A stretch of 27,305 nucleotides of DNA from Actinomycetes bacterium (GTDB lineage Bacteria; Actinomycetota; Acidimicrobiia; Acidimicrobiales; RAAP-2), in NCBI GenBank assembly GCA_021791615.1, contig JAJYWG010000328.1:1-27305 (forward strand), given 5' to 3'. The first letter of the stretch is position 1; each line of letters opens with the position of its first letter. The notes under the pieces were generated by a model. That model made no database searches, was not told the DNA's origin, and was given only the letters and a program-made list of their open reading frames with translations. The position numbers and the translations under genes were made by a program. This document shows positions 7,968-16,975 of this stretch, piece by piece.

Positions 7968-9476
7968 TCAGCGGTGATCTGCTGCCAGCCGCGCAGGTTG
8001 CCAGGCGCCATCGCGGACGATGGCACTTTCGGCCAAGTTCTCATCGCGTGCGGCATCCGGCAACATCCGGTCCGGGAACCCTTGGAAGACCACGGGCCGA
8101 AGAAATCTCGCAAGAGCCGACGCCCCAACAGAAGAAGTCAGCGGCGACGTCGTCGCGGGGTAAGGACCGCCATGGTGCATCGCCCAGCTAACGGCCACGC
8201 CCGTCGGCCATCCGTTCCACACGATCCGACCCACACGCTCGACGAGCACCTTCACGAGGTCGGCTGCAGCCGGGTCATCTTCGTCCCCGAAGACAGCGCC
8301 AGTGAGCTGGCCATCTAACAGTCCCGCGAGCTCAAGCATTTCGTTATGAGACGAACACACCGCAACGACGGCAGCCGGTCCGAAGCTCTCCGCAGTGAGG
8401 TTCGCGAACTCCGATCGCATCACCGCCATAGAAGCTTCGACGATCGTTGAGGTAACACCGTCTTCCGTGACTTGCCCCTGCTTCACGACGCGCACGCCGT
8501 CACTAGCAACAAGTTCACCGCACCTCGCAGCGTGAGCCGAGGCAATCGCATCCGAGAGCATCCGCTGCGGGCCATTCGAAGCCAACCGTTCGGCGAGCAA
8601 GTCCGCCGCTGAACATGCTTCAGGTGCGACTAGAAGGCCTGGCTTGGTGCAAAACTGACCGTTGCCGAGGGTGAAGGACTGGAGGAACCCATCAAGAATC
8701 GCATCCAGGCGCTCCGACGCTGCTCGCTCGGTGATGAAGACGGGATTGAGACTCCCCAGCTCACCGTAGAAGGGGATGGGTACAGGTCGCCGATTCGCCA
8801 AATCAAAGAGCATCCGTCCCACCCGCACAGAACCCGTGAATGCGGCTGCCCTCACGCACGGATGACTCAGGATTGCCCTTCCAGCTTCGTCGCCGACCAC
8901 AAGCTGAAAGGTGCCAGACGGAGCCCCCCGCCTCTGAAGCGCAGCCGCAACGGTGTCCGCAACCAACCGGCTCAGTCTCAGGTGACCCGGGTGCGCCTTG
9001 ACAATCACTGGGCAACCAGCGGCCAACGCCGAAGCTACATCGCCTCCCGCCACGCTGAATGCGAAGGGGAAGTTCCCTCCAGCAAAGACGACAACCGGCC
9101 CAATTGGGACAAGCACCCGCCGAAGGTCCGGCCGAGGCGCCACCGGCCACTGGGAGTCTGCGTGGTCGATGACCAGCGGAGCAACCCAACCGGCCGTCAA
9201 TACCTGCCCGAAGAACCGCAGCTGGAACGTGGTCCGCGCCAATTCACCTCTCAGGCGCTCCACCCCAAGATGCGTCTCCTCCTCGGCGATCCTCACAGCG
9301 TCAACCTGGACCGCATCCAATGCGCCAGCAATAGCCTCGAGAAGCTCGCTTCTCTCGTCAGGGGTGCGCTCCTTGAACCAGTGCGCCGCACCACTGGCTG
9401 CCTCGGCCACTTGATCCACCGCTATTGCCGTGGTTGGCAACGGGATCGACTCCCTAGACGACTGAGCTTGACTCAC
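7968..9476 (-). CDS. Alpha-ketoglutarate semialdehyde (2,5-dioxovalerate) dehydrogenase
   Basis: This 502-aa NAD(P)+-dependent aldehyde dehydrogenase has catalytic Glu239 (YGELGSLNPVFI), nucleophile Cys276 (GNGQFCTKPGL), Asn135 (GGNFPFAF) and Lys160. The GQFCTKPGL motif and the late WPTGVAVSWAMHHGGPYPATT segment are typical of the dehydrogenase that finishes non-phosphorylative pentose and hexarate routes by making 2-oxoglutarate. It is the last gene of the minus-strand operon, 25 nt after the ATPase gene. The GTG at 9476 follows AAGGGG by 5 nt. Its presence with a DapA/KdgD-family enzyme and an enolase-superfamily dehydratase is the main argument for a Weimberg-type pathway. Cofactor preference cannot be read from the sequence. 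Confidence 0.88.
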   Translation of the reverse strand: MSQAQSSRESIPLPTTAIAVDQVAEAASGAAHWFKERTPDERSELLEAIAGALDAVQVDAVRIAEEETHLGVERLRGELARTTFQLRFFGQVLTAGWVAPLVIDHADSQWPVAPRPDLRRVLVPIGPVVVFAGGNFPFAFSVAGGDVASALAAGCPVIVKAHPGHLRLSRLVADTVAAALQRRGAPSGTFQLVVGDEAGRAILSHPCVRAAAFTGSVRVGRMLFDLANRRPVPIPFYGELGSLNPVFITERAASERLDAILDGFLQSFTLGNGQFCTKPGLLVAPEACSAADLLAERLASNGPQRMLSDAIASAHAARCGELVASDGVRVVKQGQVTEDGVTSTIVEASMAVMRSEFANLTAESFGPAAVVAVCSSHNEMLELAGLLDGQLTGAVFGDEDDPAAADLVKVLVERVGRIVWNGWPTGVAVSWAMHHGGPYPATTSPLTSSVGASALARFLRPVVFQGFPDRMLPDAARDENLAESAIVRDGAWQPARLAADHR

Positions 9477-9501
9477 CGAATCCCCTTAAGCCCTCGGCTA
9501 C

Positions 9502-10632
9502 TCATATGGCAAGGCCACTCTCGCAGTCAAAGTAGTGCAGCTCGGAAGCGTCGATGGCCAAGGTTCTTCGTTCACCTCGCCTAATGGCAGCGCGCGCCTC
9601 CGCCCGAGCAATACCTTCTCCCCGAAGGCTCAGCCCGCTCTGTCCCACGCCTTCCGACAGCGCTCGAGGGGCGTCAATCGAGAAGTGCACAAGCTGCTCG
9701 CTTCCCAAGGCCTCAACTAGATCCACGTCTACTTCGAGTGATGCAGTCGACCCATTGGCATGCGTAGACAGATGCTCGGGCCGTATTCCTACCAACACCT
9801 TTTGCCCGTAATACTTCGGAAGCGCAGATGCGCTACCACTGGCTGGCAGCGGAATCCGCTGAGAACCCAGTCGAAGCGTGTGTCCGTCTTCCAGTACTGC
9901 TTCGAAGAGGTTGATCGCTGGGGATCCAATGAACCCGGCAACGAAGACATTCGACGGGTGATCGTAAAGACTCTGAGGGTCGGCGCACTGCTGCAGCACC
10001 CCGTCCTTCATCACGGCCACCCGGTCGCCCATCGTCATCGCTTCCATTTGATCGTGGGTCACGTAGACCGTGGCAACGGCAAGTCGCCGCTGCAGCCGGC
10101 TCACCTCCGCACGCATCTGCACTCGAAGTTTCGCGTCCAAATTCGAAAGGGGCTCATCCATCAAAAACGCTGCGGGCTCCCGGACGATGGCTCGTCCCAT
10201 TGCAACCCGTTGCCGCTGTCCGCCCGACAGTTGTGCAGGTCGCCGATCGAGCCATTCGCCTAACCCCAGGAGGTTGGCAGCTTCAGCCACCTTCTGGCTG
10301 ACTTCACCTTTCGGAACGCCACGCAACTTGAGCGCGAATCCGATATTCTGGCCTACCGTCATATGCGGGTAGAGCGCATAGTTCTGGAATATCATCGCAA
10401 TATCCCGGTCCCGAGGTCCTACATCGTTAACCACCCGCGAGCCAATCAGAATCTTGCCCTCAGTGATTTTTTCGAGGCCGGCGATCATGCGAAGGAGCGT
10501 CGTCTTGCCGCATCCTGACGGGCCGACGAGCACCAAGAATTCACCGTCGGCTATCGCCAGTGTTATTTCCTTGACGGCAACGACTCCGTTCGGATACTTC
10601 TTGGTCACTTGCTCAAGATGTATCTCAGCCAT
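9502..10632 (-). CDS. Sugar ABC transporter ATPase, UgpC/MsmX/MalK type
   Basis: This 376-aa nucleotide-binding subunit energises a CUT1-type importer. Walker A is GPSGCGKTT (37-45), the Q-loop is Gln83, the signature is LSGGQ (135-139), Walker B is FLMDEP (156-161) and the switch His is 193. After about residue 235 comes the OB-fold regulatory extension of this subfamily, with GIRPEHL near 290. Full length fits the family. It presumably docks on the two permeases encoded upstream in the same operon; members of this family are often shared between importers. The ATG at 10632 lies 19 nt after the PLP-enzyme stop. Confidence 0.95.
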   Translation of the reverse strand: MAEIHLEQVTKKYPNGVVAVKEITLAIADGEFLVLVGPSGCGKTTLLRMIAGLEKITEGKILIGSRVVNDVGPRDRDIAMIFQNYALYPHMTVGQNIGFALKLRGVPKGEVSQKVAEAANLLGLGEWLDRRPAQLSGGQRQRVAMGRAIVREPAAFLMDEPLSNLDAKLRVQMRAEVSRLQRRLAVATVYVTHDQMEAMTMGDRVAVMKDGVLQQCADPQSLYDHPSNVFVAGFIGSPAINLFEAVLEDGHTLRLGSQRIPLPASGSASALPKYYGQKVLVGIRPEHLSTHANGSTASLEVDVDLVEALGSEQLVHFSIDAPRALSEGVGQSGLSLRGEGIARAEARAAIRRGERRTLAIDASELHYFDCESGLAI

Positions 10633-10651
10633 ACCTATGATGACCCCCCCA

Positions 10652-11872
10652 CTAAAGGCACGTTGCTATCTCCTCCACTACGCGCCCGGAGGCGTCGATT
10701 CCAATCAGCATCCGCCACTTGTCGAACGTCGTGCACGGATGCGAGACGCCGAAGCCCATCCAGTCACCAACCGCCAGTGTCAGTTCCTCCTTGATGTCAA
10801 CCAACGCGTGCTGGTCGGCCAGACTCCTGACAACAGCTTTACATGGTGACCTCTCGCCCGACGCCCCACACCACCAAAGCGGGCGCGGAAGTTCATGATC
10901 ATATGAAGCGTTACGCCGACCAACATCGACAATGACTCGCGATACCTCTGGCCGTGACAAGACGCGCCCCCAAACCTCGAGCGCCGCTTCAAGGGATGGG
11001 CCGCGCCGCCTCTGGGTGAATGGGGACAACCGCTCGTACATCCCATGGTCATGGGTCACATAACACCCAGGTCGTATCACCGTTCTCGTGGGATAGCCGC
11101 AACGGGCACTCTGAGAAACCAGCACTGTTGCAACTACGTCGAAGAACAGCGAACCCCCCGCAGTGAGGATCACAGGATCGGATTCAGAACAGTCGACGAA
11201 CCCCCTATCGACCAGAACGTCCGCGCACTCGACCAGTTGCTGACAGAAGTCAGCCACTCGCTCCGCAGCATCTGCGGCATCCCGCCGCGGAATCACGCCT
11301 TCGAACCCACCAACCCCGACCACCCGAAGCGAAGCAGCCGCGGCGGCAGTACGAGCGACCTCAATCGCCGTCGTTAGATCACGAACACCAGCTCTGCCGC
11401 CCACGACTCCGAGCTCAATCAACACATCGAGTGGACGTGTGCCGGGACGCTGCGAGCTTCCAAGAGCACCGTCCAAGATTTCTACGCCCCTGACGCTGTC
11501 CACATAACAGATCAATCTCTTTACCCCTCGCAGCTCTGCCAGGCGCCTGATGGAGATCGGGTCGACAACTTCATTGGCAATCAGGACGTTCTCAGCACCG
11601 ACGTCCAACGCGATCGAAGCTTGTTCCACGTTGGCAACGGTCAGTCCCCATGCTCCGGCGTCAACTTGCTTGCGTAGGATCACTGGAGCAAGCGTCGTCT
11701 TTGCATGTGGCGCGAGCTCAACTCGCGCACCCTCGGCCCATTCTTGCATGCCCACGATGTTTCGGTCCAGGCGATCCATCCGGACCACACCAACCGGGGA
11801 AGGCCACGCATCACGCAACAGCTCACCCACGCCTGACCCGTGCCCGGTGCCCAGTGGTGCGACGTCCTTCAC
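10652..11872 (-). CDS. D-serine dehydratase / D-threonine aldolase-like PLP enzyme (alanine racemase N-terminal fold)
   Basis: This 406-aa fold-type III PLP enzyme carries the cofactor lysine Lys58 in ELAPHAKTT. A C-terminal beta domain contains RPGCYVTHDHGMY and the metal-binding pair His378 and Cys380 (GVSHPCTTFDKW), matching the zinc site of DSD1-type D-serine dehydratase. Characterised relatives deaminate D-serine or cleave D-3-hydroxy amino acids (D-threonine, D-3-hydroxyaspartate) by retro-aldol chemistry. Which reaction applies here cannot be decided. Its GTG start shares 4 nt with the stop of the SDR gene, so translation is coupled. A D-amino-acid enzyme inside a sugar-acid operon is unexpected and may point to an amino-acid-substituted or amino-sugar-derived substrate. 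Confidence 0.82.
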   Translation of the reverse strand: MKDVAPLGTGHGSGVGELLRDAWPSPVGVVRMDRLDRNIVGMQEWAEGARVELAPHAKTTLAPVILRKQVDAGAWGLTVANVEQASIALDVGAENVLIANEVVDPISIRRLAELRGVKRLICYVDSVRGVEILDGALGSSQRPGTRPLDVLIELGVVGGRAGVRDLTTAIEVARTAAAAASLRVVGVGGFEGVIPRRDAADAAERVADFCQQLVECADVLVDRGFVDCSESDPVILTAGGSLFFDVVATVLVSQSARCGYPTRTVIRPGCYVTHDHGMYERLSPFTQRRRGPSLEAALEVWGRVLSRPEVSRVIVDVGRRNASYDHELPRPLWWCGASGERSPCKAVVRSLADQHALVDIKEELTLAVGDWMGFGVSHPCTTFDKWRMLIGIDASGRVVEEIATCL

Positions 11873-12606
11873 TCGTGGGTCACCGCGGCACTAACGCCAG
11901 CTGACACGGTCAGTCCCGCATCCACAACGATCACCTGCCCAGTGACTCCCCGTAGTTGCGTCGCCACACTGACAAACGCGTCAGCTAGCTCCTCAGCACT
12001 ACAGAGTCGTCTCAGCGCAGTCGAACCAGCCAAGTGCTCATACCACATGGGAAGATGGGCCCACTCCCTCGCGTTCCGCGGAGTAGGTATATCACCTGGT
12101 GCAATCGCATTGACTCTGATTCCCTCGGCACCCAACGGGCTCGCCAACGACCGCACCAAGCCGATGATTCCAGCTTTTGCTGCCGCATAACCCGGCATGC
12201 CGTAAGACAACAGCGCGTCGGTGGACGTGACGAACGTCACGCTGCGGTCTCCCGATGCCTCCCGGAGCTTCGGCATCGCGGTACGCAGCGTGACAAACGC
12301 ACTGATCAAGTTCTGCTCAAGTGAGCGCCGCACCAGATCAATTGGCAACGCTGCTATGTCCGGCGCGGCCTTCTCCTCTACGAGAGCTCCGCCTGCGATC
12401 GCCACGAGATGTTGCACTGCCCCAATGTCCGCCAACGCCCGCTCCATCGACGCCTCATCCGCAACGTCCACTTGGACGTGACGGATCGACTCCGACCCCG
12501 TGGCGACCCGGTCGAGACCGATCACCTCAAACCCTGCCACTGAAAACGCCCGAGCCGCAGCCGAACCCAGCCCGCCGCTGCTCCCGGTTATGACGACCAC
12601 CCCCAC
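11869..12606 (-). CDS. Short-chain dehydrogenase/reductase
   Basis: This 245-aa classical SDR has the NAD(P)-binding TGSSGGLG (7-14), Asp32 at the end of strand 2 (which tends to favour NAD(H)), IAGG in place of the usual NAG at 70-73, Asn99, Ser128, and the catalytic Tyr140-x3-Lys144 (YAAAK). It ends with the GQVIVVDAGLT signature. It probably oxidises a sugar, sugar acid or hydroxy acid in the same pathway; the substrate is unknown. The GTG at 12606 lies 3 nt after the upstream stop, and the stop overlaps the next gene by 4 nt, so it is tightly embedded in the operon. Confidence 0.88.
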   Translation of the reverse strand: MGVVVITGSSGGLGSAAARAFSVAGFEVIGLDRVATGSESIRHVQVDVADEASMERALADIGAVQHLVAIAGGALVEEKAAPDIAALPIDLVRRSLEQNLISAFVTLRTAMPKLREASGDRSVTFVTSTDALLSYGMPGYAAAKAGIIGLVRSLASPLGAEGIRVNAIAPGDIPTPRNAREWAHLPMWYEHLAGSTALRRLCSAEELADAFVSVATQLRGVTGQVIVVDAGLTVSAGVSAAVTHE

Positions 12607-12609
12607 GGC

Positions 12610-13512
12610 TCAGGCCCCTGCGTCCCAGGAGCTCAACACGGCCTTGACCTCGCTCAGCTCCGCTTCGTCCAAGTCCGTGATCGGAGGTCGAACCGTTCCG
12701 TCCGAGAGAAGCCCCCGGAGCAGCATTGCTGCCTTGACAACGGAGACGTTCAGCCCGCTCCGATGTCGCGCCCGCAGCTCCTCAAATGGACGGATCTTCT
12801 CCCAGTACGCCAACGCCAACTTGAAATCTCCCGACTTCAACGCTGTCCAGAGCCCGAGCGACAGCCCCGGTTCAACGTTGACAAGCCCCGAGGTGAAGCC
12901 TTTCGCTCCGAGGAGCCAGAAAAACGGCGCCCACATCTCCGCAAGTCCACACAGAGCAACCACGTCGCTGCCAAACTCCCGAACGAAGCCAGCAAACCCC
13001 AGTAGATCGGGCAGTGCATACTTCACAGCCACCACGTTCTCGAACCGAAGCACATTCTCCAGGACGCGGCCGCCCAAACCCCGATCTCGAACGTACAGCA
13101 CCACCGGGGCCTCGATGGCGGACACGATTCTCCCGTAGTACTCGATCAGCCCCGCGTCCGACACATATACATCGGCCGGATAGTGCACCATGATGCCCGA
13201 TGCTCCCCGAGCTACACCTGCACGAGCTTCTTGAATGGCGGTCTCCACGTCCCCCCCAATGCCCACCAACGACGAACACCTGCCCGCTGCCTCAATCGTG
13301 GAGCCAGCGACAGCGATCGCCTCGGCAGACGTCAAGCTGCCGTACTCACTCGTGTTACCACACGCGACAATTACATCCACACCGGCCGCCACCATGCGTT
13401 CCACAACCGTGCCGAGTGCCTCATGATCCACGCAGCCACCATCTTGGAACGGCGTCACGGGGATGCCATTGACCCCTGCAAATTCTCCACCCCGCGTCGC
13501 AACCACACTCAC
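12610..13512 (-). CDS. DapA/N-acetylneuraminate lyase superfamily protein, probable 2-keto-3-deoxy sugar-acid dehydratase
   Basis: This is a 300-aa TIM-barrel class I lyase. The Schiff-base lysine is Lys164 (VVAVKYALPD), the conserved tyrosine is Tyr140 (VVLYVRD), and the substrate loop is CGNTSEYGSLT. In family members such as KdgD and L-2-keto-3-deoxyarabinonate dehydratase, dehydration plus, for hexarates, decarboxylation yields alpha-ketoglutarate semialdehyde, which the dehydrogenase in this operon would oxidise. An aldolase reaction is the alternative. GTG 13512 was chosen over the longer frame from 13557: it follows GGAGGAAGG by about 6 nt, starts just before the homologous segment, and gives the usual length near 300 aa. 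CGLAEMWAPFFW and GFTSGLVNVEPG mark a subgroup distinct from DapA. Confidence 0.82.
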   Translation of the reverse strand: MSVVATRGGEFAGVNGIPVTPFQDGGCVDHEALGTVVERMVAAGVDVIVACGNTSEYGSLTSAEAIAVAGSTIEAAGRCSSLVGIGGDVETAIQEARAGVARGASGIMVHYPADVYVSDAGLIEYYGRIVSAIEAPVVLYVRDRGLGGRVLENVLRFENVVAVKYALPDLLGFAGFVREFGSDVVALCGLAEMWAPFFWLLGAKGFTSGLVNVEPGLSLGLWTALKSGDFKLALAYWEKIRPFEELRARHRSGLNVSVVKAAMLLRGLLSDGTVRPPITDLDEAELSEVKAVLSSWDAGA

Positions 13513-13583
13513 GGGACACCTTCCTCCCTGTTCAGGCTCTTTCTCAACCACATTCACTCCCTATCGCCCCCACTTTGCTGGGA

Positions 13584-14408
13584 TCACTTGCCGATACCAG
13601 CAGTCAGTCCCCGAATGAAGAACCGCTGACCCGCAAAGTACAGCAACAACATGGGTATCATTGACAAGAAGGCACCCGCAAGAATCAATGGCTCATTGGA
13701 ACCGAACCTCCCCACATACTCCGCAAGACCCGCCATGAGAGTGCGCTTCCCTTGACTTTGGAGAAATACAAGAGCGACCAGCGTCTCGTTCCAGACATAT
13801 ACAGCATTGACGACGACAAGCGTGAAAACCCCGGCCCCTGCCATCGGCGTAACGATCTGCCATAGCAGCCGCCAGGGCGAACACCCGTCCATCGTTCCCG
13901 CTTCCACGATTTCTCTCGGCACCGTACGAAGAAAGTTCACGAGAAAGAAAATCGAGAACGGCAAATTCAAGCCGACATAAAAGATGATTACCGATTCCAG
14001 CGTGTTGAACAAATGAATCGTAAGCATCAAGGTGAACATCGGCAAGAGCAGAACAACAGGAGGCACCACCATAAAGACCAGATCCGCTCGCAACAGTGCG
14101 GCGCGCCCCCGAAATGTTCCGAACACAAGCGCAAAGCTCGCAAGCAGCGCGAGCACCACAGAAGCGGCCACCGCTGAGACAGTGACGACAACGCTGTTCA
14201 CCGTCCAGGTCAACAGCGGAGTCTGGGCAAGGACATTCCCGAAGTTGGCGAACGTCGGATGCAGTGGAAGCGCCACGGGAGCCAGAACAAATGTCCGTTG
14301 CGACTTCAGGGCAGTCTGAAGCGTGAACCAGATCGGGTAGAGACTTACCAGACTCAGGAGCACCATGATGATGTGGCGCATGGCCGCGCGCGTTCCAGAT
14401 GCGATCAC
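13584..14408 (-). CDS. Sugar ABC transporter permease, MalG type
   Basis: This 274-aa inner-membrane permease has about six hydrophobic segments, beginning with IIMVLLSLVSLYPIWF. The cytoplasmic EAA loop (EIVEAGTMDGCSPWRLLWQIVTPM region, around 185-205) contacts the ATPase, and the C-terminal FFIRGLTAGIGK end is typical of MalG-like CUT1 permeases. The GTG at 14408 overlaps the MalF-type stop by 4 nt (GTGA). The frame is open upstream to 14792, but that part lies inside the other permease gene and is not hydrophobic, so it is rejected. The pair should form the translocation pore for the binding protein encoded upstream. Confidence 0.92.
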   Translation of the reverse strand: MIASGTRAAMRHIIMVLLSLVSLYPIWFTLQTALKSQRTFVLAPVALPLHPTFANFGNVLAQTPLLTWTVNSVVVTVSAVAASVVLALLASFALVFGTFRGRAALLRADLVFMVVPPVVLLLPMFTLMLTIHLFNTLESVIIFYVGLNLPFSIFFLVNFLRTVPREIVEAGTMDGCSPWRLLWQIVTPMAGAGVFTLVVVNAVYVWNETLVALVFLQSQGKRTLMAGLAEYVGRFGSNEPLILAGAFLSMIPMLLLYFAGQRFFIRGLTAGIGK

Positions 14409-15358
14409 AGGTCTCCTCTTCGAACCCTGAGCGTTACATAGATCGTGATAAGGACCCCCGCCATAGCCAGGAGAATAACCGCCGCAGTCGATGCGATTCC
14501 TACCGCTCCAAATTCGAAGCCATTTTGCCAAATGTAGTATGTCATAACGCTCGAGGAGGTTCCCGGACCTCCATGGGTGATCACGTATACATAGGTAAAT
14601 ACCCATGAAAGCACCGTGATCGCTTGCAGCACGACAAACAACTCGATGACGCGCCTCAATTGCGGCAAGACCACATACAACTGACGCTGCCACCAACTTG
14701 CGCCATCGACAACCGACGCCTCGATCACCTCCTGTGGCAGTGACAACAGCCCAGCGGTGAAGAGCACGATGCCGAACCCAAGTTGTTGCCACACGATCAC
14801 TCCCCCGACCGAGTAGATCGAAATCTGCTCAGATCCCAGCCAGTCAAGTGCCAAAGCCCGAAGGTGAAGATCTCCGAGAAGGGAGTTCAGTGATCCGTTC
14901 TGTTGCAAAATGTACGAAAATGCGAGGCCCATGGCAACCGCAGGCAGAATGTAAGGAATGAAGACAATGAACCTGTAGGCCTTCCACCCCCGCACGATCT
15001 CGTTCAGGACGAGAGCAATAATCAAGGCAATCACCGTCATGACCGGCACCGTCGTCAAGAGACGAAGGTTGTTCAACAGCGACTGGATGAAGATCGGATT
15101 TGAGAGAACCAAGTGATAGTTGCTGAGTCCGCTAAAGGATAGGTTCGAGGCTGTTCCGCTATAGAAGCTGTCTCTGACCACGGCGACCAGCGGATACGCG
15201 AACACGAGCCCGAGAACGGCCAGCGCTGGAAGCGCAAAGAGGTACGGCCATAACCTTCCCGAGCCCCTCCGTCGGCGGGCGGCCCTCCGAGACGGTCGCG
15301 ACCGGAGAGTCACGACCGTCTCGGGTGCCGGCACCATCTCTCTGCTGAGCTGGGTCAC
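14405..15358 (-). CDS. Sugar ABC transporter permease, MalF/UgpA type
   Basis: This 317-aa permease has a basic cytoplasmic N-terminus of about 35 residues (SRPSRRAARRRRGSG), then membrane segments starting at LWPYLFALPALAVLGLVFAY. The periplasmic loop, the EAA loop (EVIEASVVDGASWWQRQLYVVLPQL region) and a terminal hydrophobic segment are all present. It pairs with the MalG-type protein, whose start overlaps its stop. The GTG at 15358 follows AAAGGAG by 8 nt. A stem-loop lies in the gap that separates it from the binding-protein gene. Confidence 0.92.
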   Translation of the reverse strand: MTQLSREMVPAPETVVTLRSRPSRRAARRRRGSGRLWPYLFALPALAVLGLVFAYPLVAVVRDSFYSGTASNLSFSGLSNYHLVLSNPIFIQSLLNNLRLLTTVPVMTVIALIIALVLNEIVRGWKAYRFIVFIPYILPAVAMGLAFSYILQQNGSLNSLLGDLHLRALALDWLGSEQISIYSVGGVIVWQQLGFGIVLFTAGLLSLPQEVIEASVVDGASWWQRQLYVVLPQLRRVIELFVVLQAITVLSWVFTYVYVITHGGPGTSSSVMTYYIWQNGFEFGAVGIASTAAVILLAMAGVLITIYVTLRVRRGDL

Positions 15359-15391
15359 GCGTGGTACTCCTTTGCGCCTCTACCAGCCCCT

Positions 15392-15414
15392 TGCGCGTAC
15401 AGCGATGACGCGCA
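15392..15414 (-). ncRNA. Intra-operon stem-loop between binding-protein and permease genes
   Basis: On the minus strand TGCGCGT pairs perfectly with ACGCGCA (7 bp) around a 9-nt loop. It starts about 36 nt after the binding-protein stop and there is no U-tract. Such hairpins between a binding protein and its permeases often protect the upstream message or damp downstream expression, as in malE-malF. That role is inferred here. Confidence 0.45.
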
Positions 15415-15450
15415 CCACGTGTTGCTTCGAACCGGCATGTCCGCCACTGC

Positions 15451-16893
15451 TCAGGACTGGCTCTTGACCCAGCGTGTGAAGTACCGGAGCTGCGTTGGCT
15501 GCTCTTGGCGCCAGGTCGCGAAGCTCTGTTGAATCGACTTGATCGTGGCTGTCACGCTCGCTCCGGTGAACATCGTCTCCAAGGCGGGTCGGACGCCGTT
15601 TGTTGTCACTTGCGGTGGCCAGAAGTTCTCCGTCCATACCTGCCTTTTCCCGGTGTCGAGCGTGTAGAGCTGCTTTGCGAGAGGATCCGTGACCTTCGAG
15701 GCCGCGAACTCCTTCGAGGCGGGGAACGCTCCGAGCGTTGAGTAGAAGCTGTTGACCTGCTTGGGCTCCTTGAGCCACGACAGAAAGGCTGCCGCTGCAG
15801 GCTTGTTCCCAGCCCATGAGGTGATGAACTCGTCGGAGGACTGCGTCACATCGTAGTAGCCTGCAAGTTTTCCGCGGCCCCACACAGGCGTCTTTTCTAC
15901 GCCTTCAGCGCCGGCGGGCAACACCTTCTGCATGGCAAGCGTCTGTCCGTCCGTCGCCCACGTCATCGCCCCCTTGCCTTGAGCGAATTGCTGCCAAGCC
16001 TGTGTCAAGGTGATCGAGGACACGTTGGAGTTGAAGTACCCGCGCTTGATAAGTTGGTCAATTTTGCCGAAGCCGGTACGATATGCCTTACTGTCCAAGC
16101 TGTACTTCCCGGTCGCGAGCTCCTCGATCTGCTTCACAGAGTTGAGGCCCTGGTCACCGACGAGTCCGAGCAACCATGCTCCGATAGCCCCTGTCTTGTC
16201 TCCCGAGACGATCGGCACGATGCCGGCGGCCTTGAGCTTGGCACAGTCGGAAATGAACTGTCCCCACGTTTTCGGCCCGTTTGTAGGGTTCAGTCCAGCC
16301 TTTTTGAACAAGCTCTTGTTCCATACGAACGGCGTACCGAGCAAGTAGATGGGGACCGCCCACAGCTTCTTCTTGTACGTGTTCTCTGACGTGTTGAGCC
16401 AGGTGGCGATTGTCTTCTTTTTCACGAGAGATGTGACTGGAGTGACGTCCCCTTCCCAGACAGGCGTCAGCGTTGGCAACGTTGCCCACTGCGTCGCGAT
16501 TGTGGGCCCCGACTTGGACGAGGCTGCGGTCTGAAACGCTCCGATGAGCGTTGTCGTAGCCTGAGGCACGATTGTGACGGACACCCCTGGATGCGCCTTC
16601 TTGTAAGTCTTTCCCTCGCTCTGGAGCCACTTCAGAATGCCGGGAACGTCTCCTGTGCCCCAAAACCACCAGACGAGGTGCGCCGACTGCGACTTCTTGT
16701 CTGACCTCACCCGTCCCGAAGCCGACGCGACCGTCGCACAGGTTGCGCTAAGTGCCACGCAGAGGCCGGCAATCGCAAGAGCTCGCCATGCCCATCCCGA
16801 AACGAGGGATTTCTTCGGTGACCCCATGACGCGTCCATCGCCCAAGTCACTTCGGTTCCCCTCTCCCACCCTCTTGCCACTTCCCACTGACAT
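15451..16893 (-). CDS. Extracellular sugar-binding protein of the ABC importer
   Basis: This is a 480-aa family 1 extracellular solute-binding protein. The N-terminus has a long basic region, a hydrophobic core (ALAIAGLCVALSATCATVASA, about 39-59) and an Ala-Ser-Ala type I cleavage site near 59; the Cys at 52 does not sit in a good lipobox. The mature part opens with HLVWWFWGTGD, as in sugar-binding proteins, and contains KLWAVPIYLLGTPFVWNKSLFKKAGL and TWGQFISDCAKLKAAGI. The ATG at 16893 follows GGGGAGGAG by about 7 nt; an internal ATG (Met23) would give a more usual signal length. It is the substrate-recognition unit for the permeases and ATPase downstream. Ligand unknown. An 82-nt gap separates it from the dehydratase gene. 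Confidence 0.9.
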   Translation of the reverse strand: MSVGSGKRVGEGNRSDLGDGRVMGSPKKSLVSGWAWRALAIAGLCVALSATCATVASASGRVRSDKKSQSAHLVWWFWGTGDVPGILKWLQSEGKTYKKAHPGVSVTIVPQATTTLIGAFQTAASSKSGPTIATQWATLPTLTPVWEGDVTPVTSLVKKKTIATWLNTSENTYKKKLWAVPIYLLGTPFVWNKSLFKKAGLNPTNGPKTWGQFISDCAKLKAAGIVPIVSGDKTGAIGAWLLGLVGDQGLNSVKQIEELATGKYSLDSKAYRTGFGKIDQLIKRGYFNSNVSSITLTQAWQQFAQGKGAMTWATDGQTLAMQKVLPAGAEGVEKTPVWGRGKLAGYYDVTQSSDEFITSWAGNKPAAAAFLSWLKEPKQVNSFYSTLGAFPASKEFAASKVTDPLAKQLYTLDTGKRQVWTENFWPPQVTTNGVRPALETMFTGASVTATIKSIQQSFATWRQEQPTQLRYFTRWVKSQS

Positions 16894-16975
16894 CCGCTTC
16901 TCCTCCCCTAAACGATTCTCTTCGAAGCCGTTCTTGCTTGTGCTGCACGCCCTTTGCTCGGGTATTGCCCTGCGC

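Noticed and set aside
14409..14792. N-terminal extension of the MalG-type permease
   Set aside because: It lies inside the MalF-type gene, has no membrane or permease features, and a GTG with a 4-nt overlap at 14408 explains the start.
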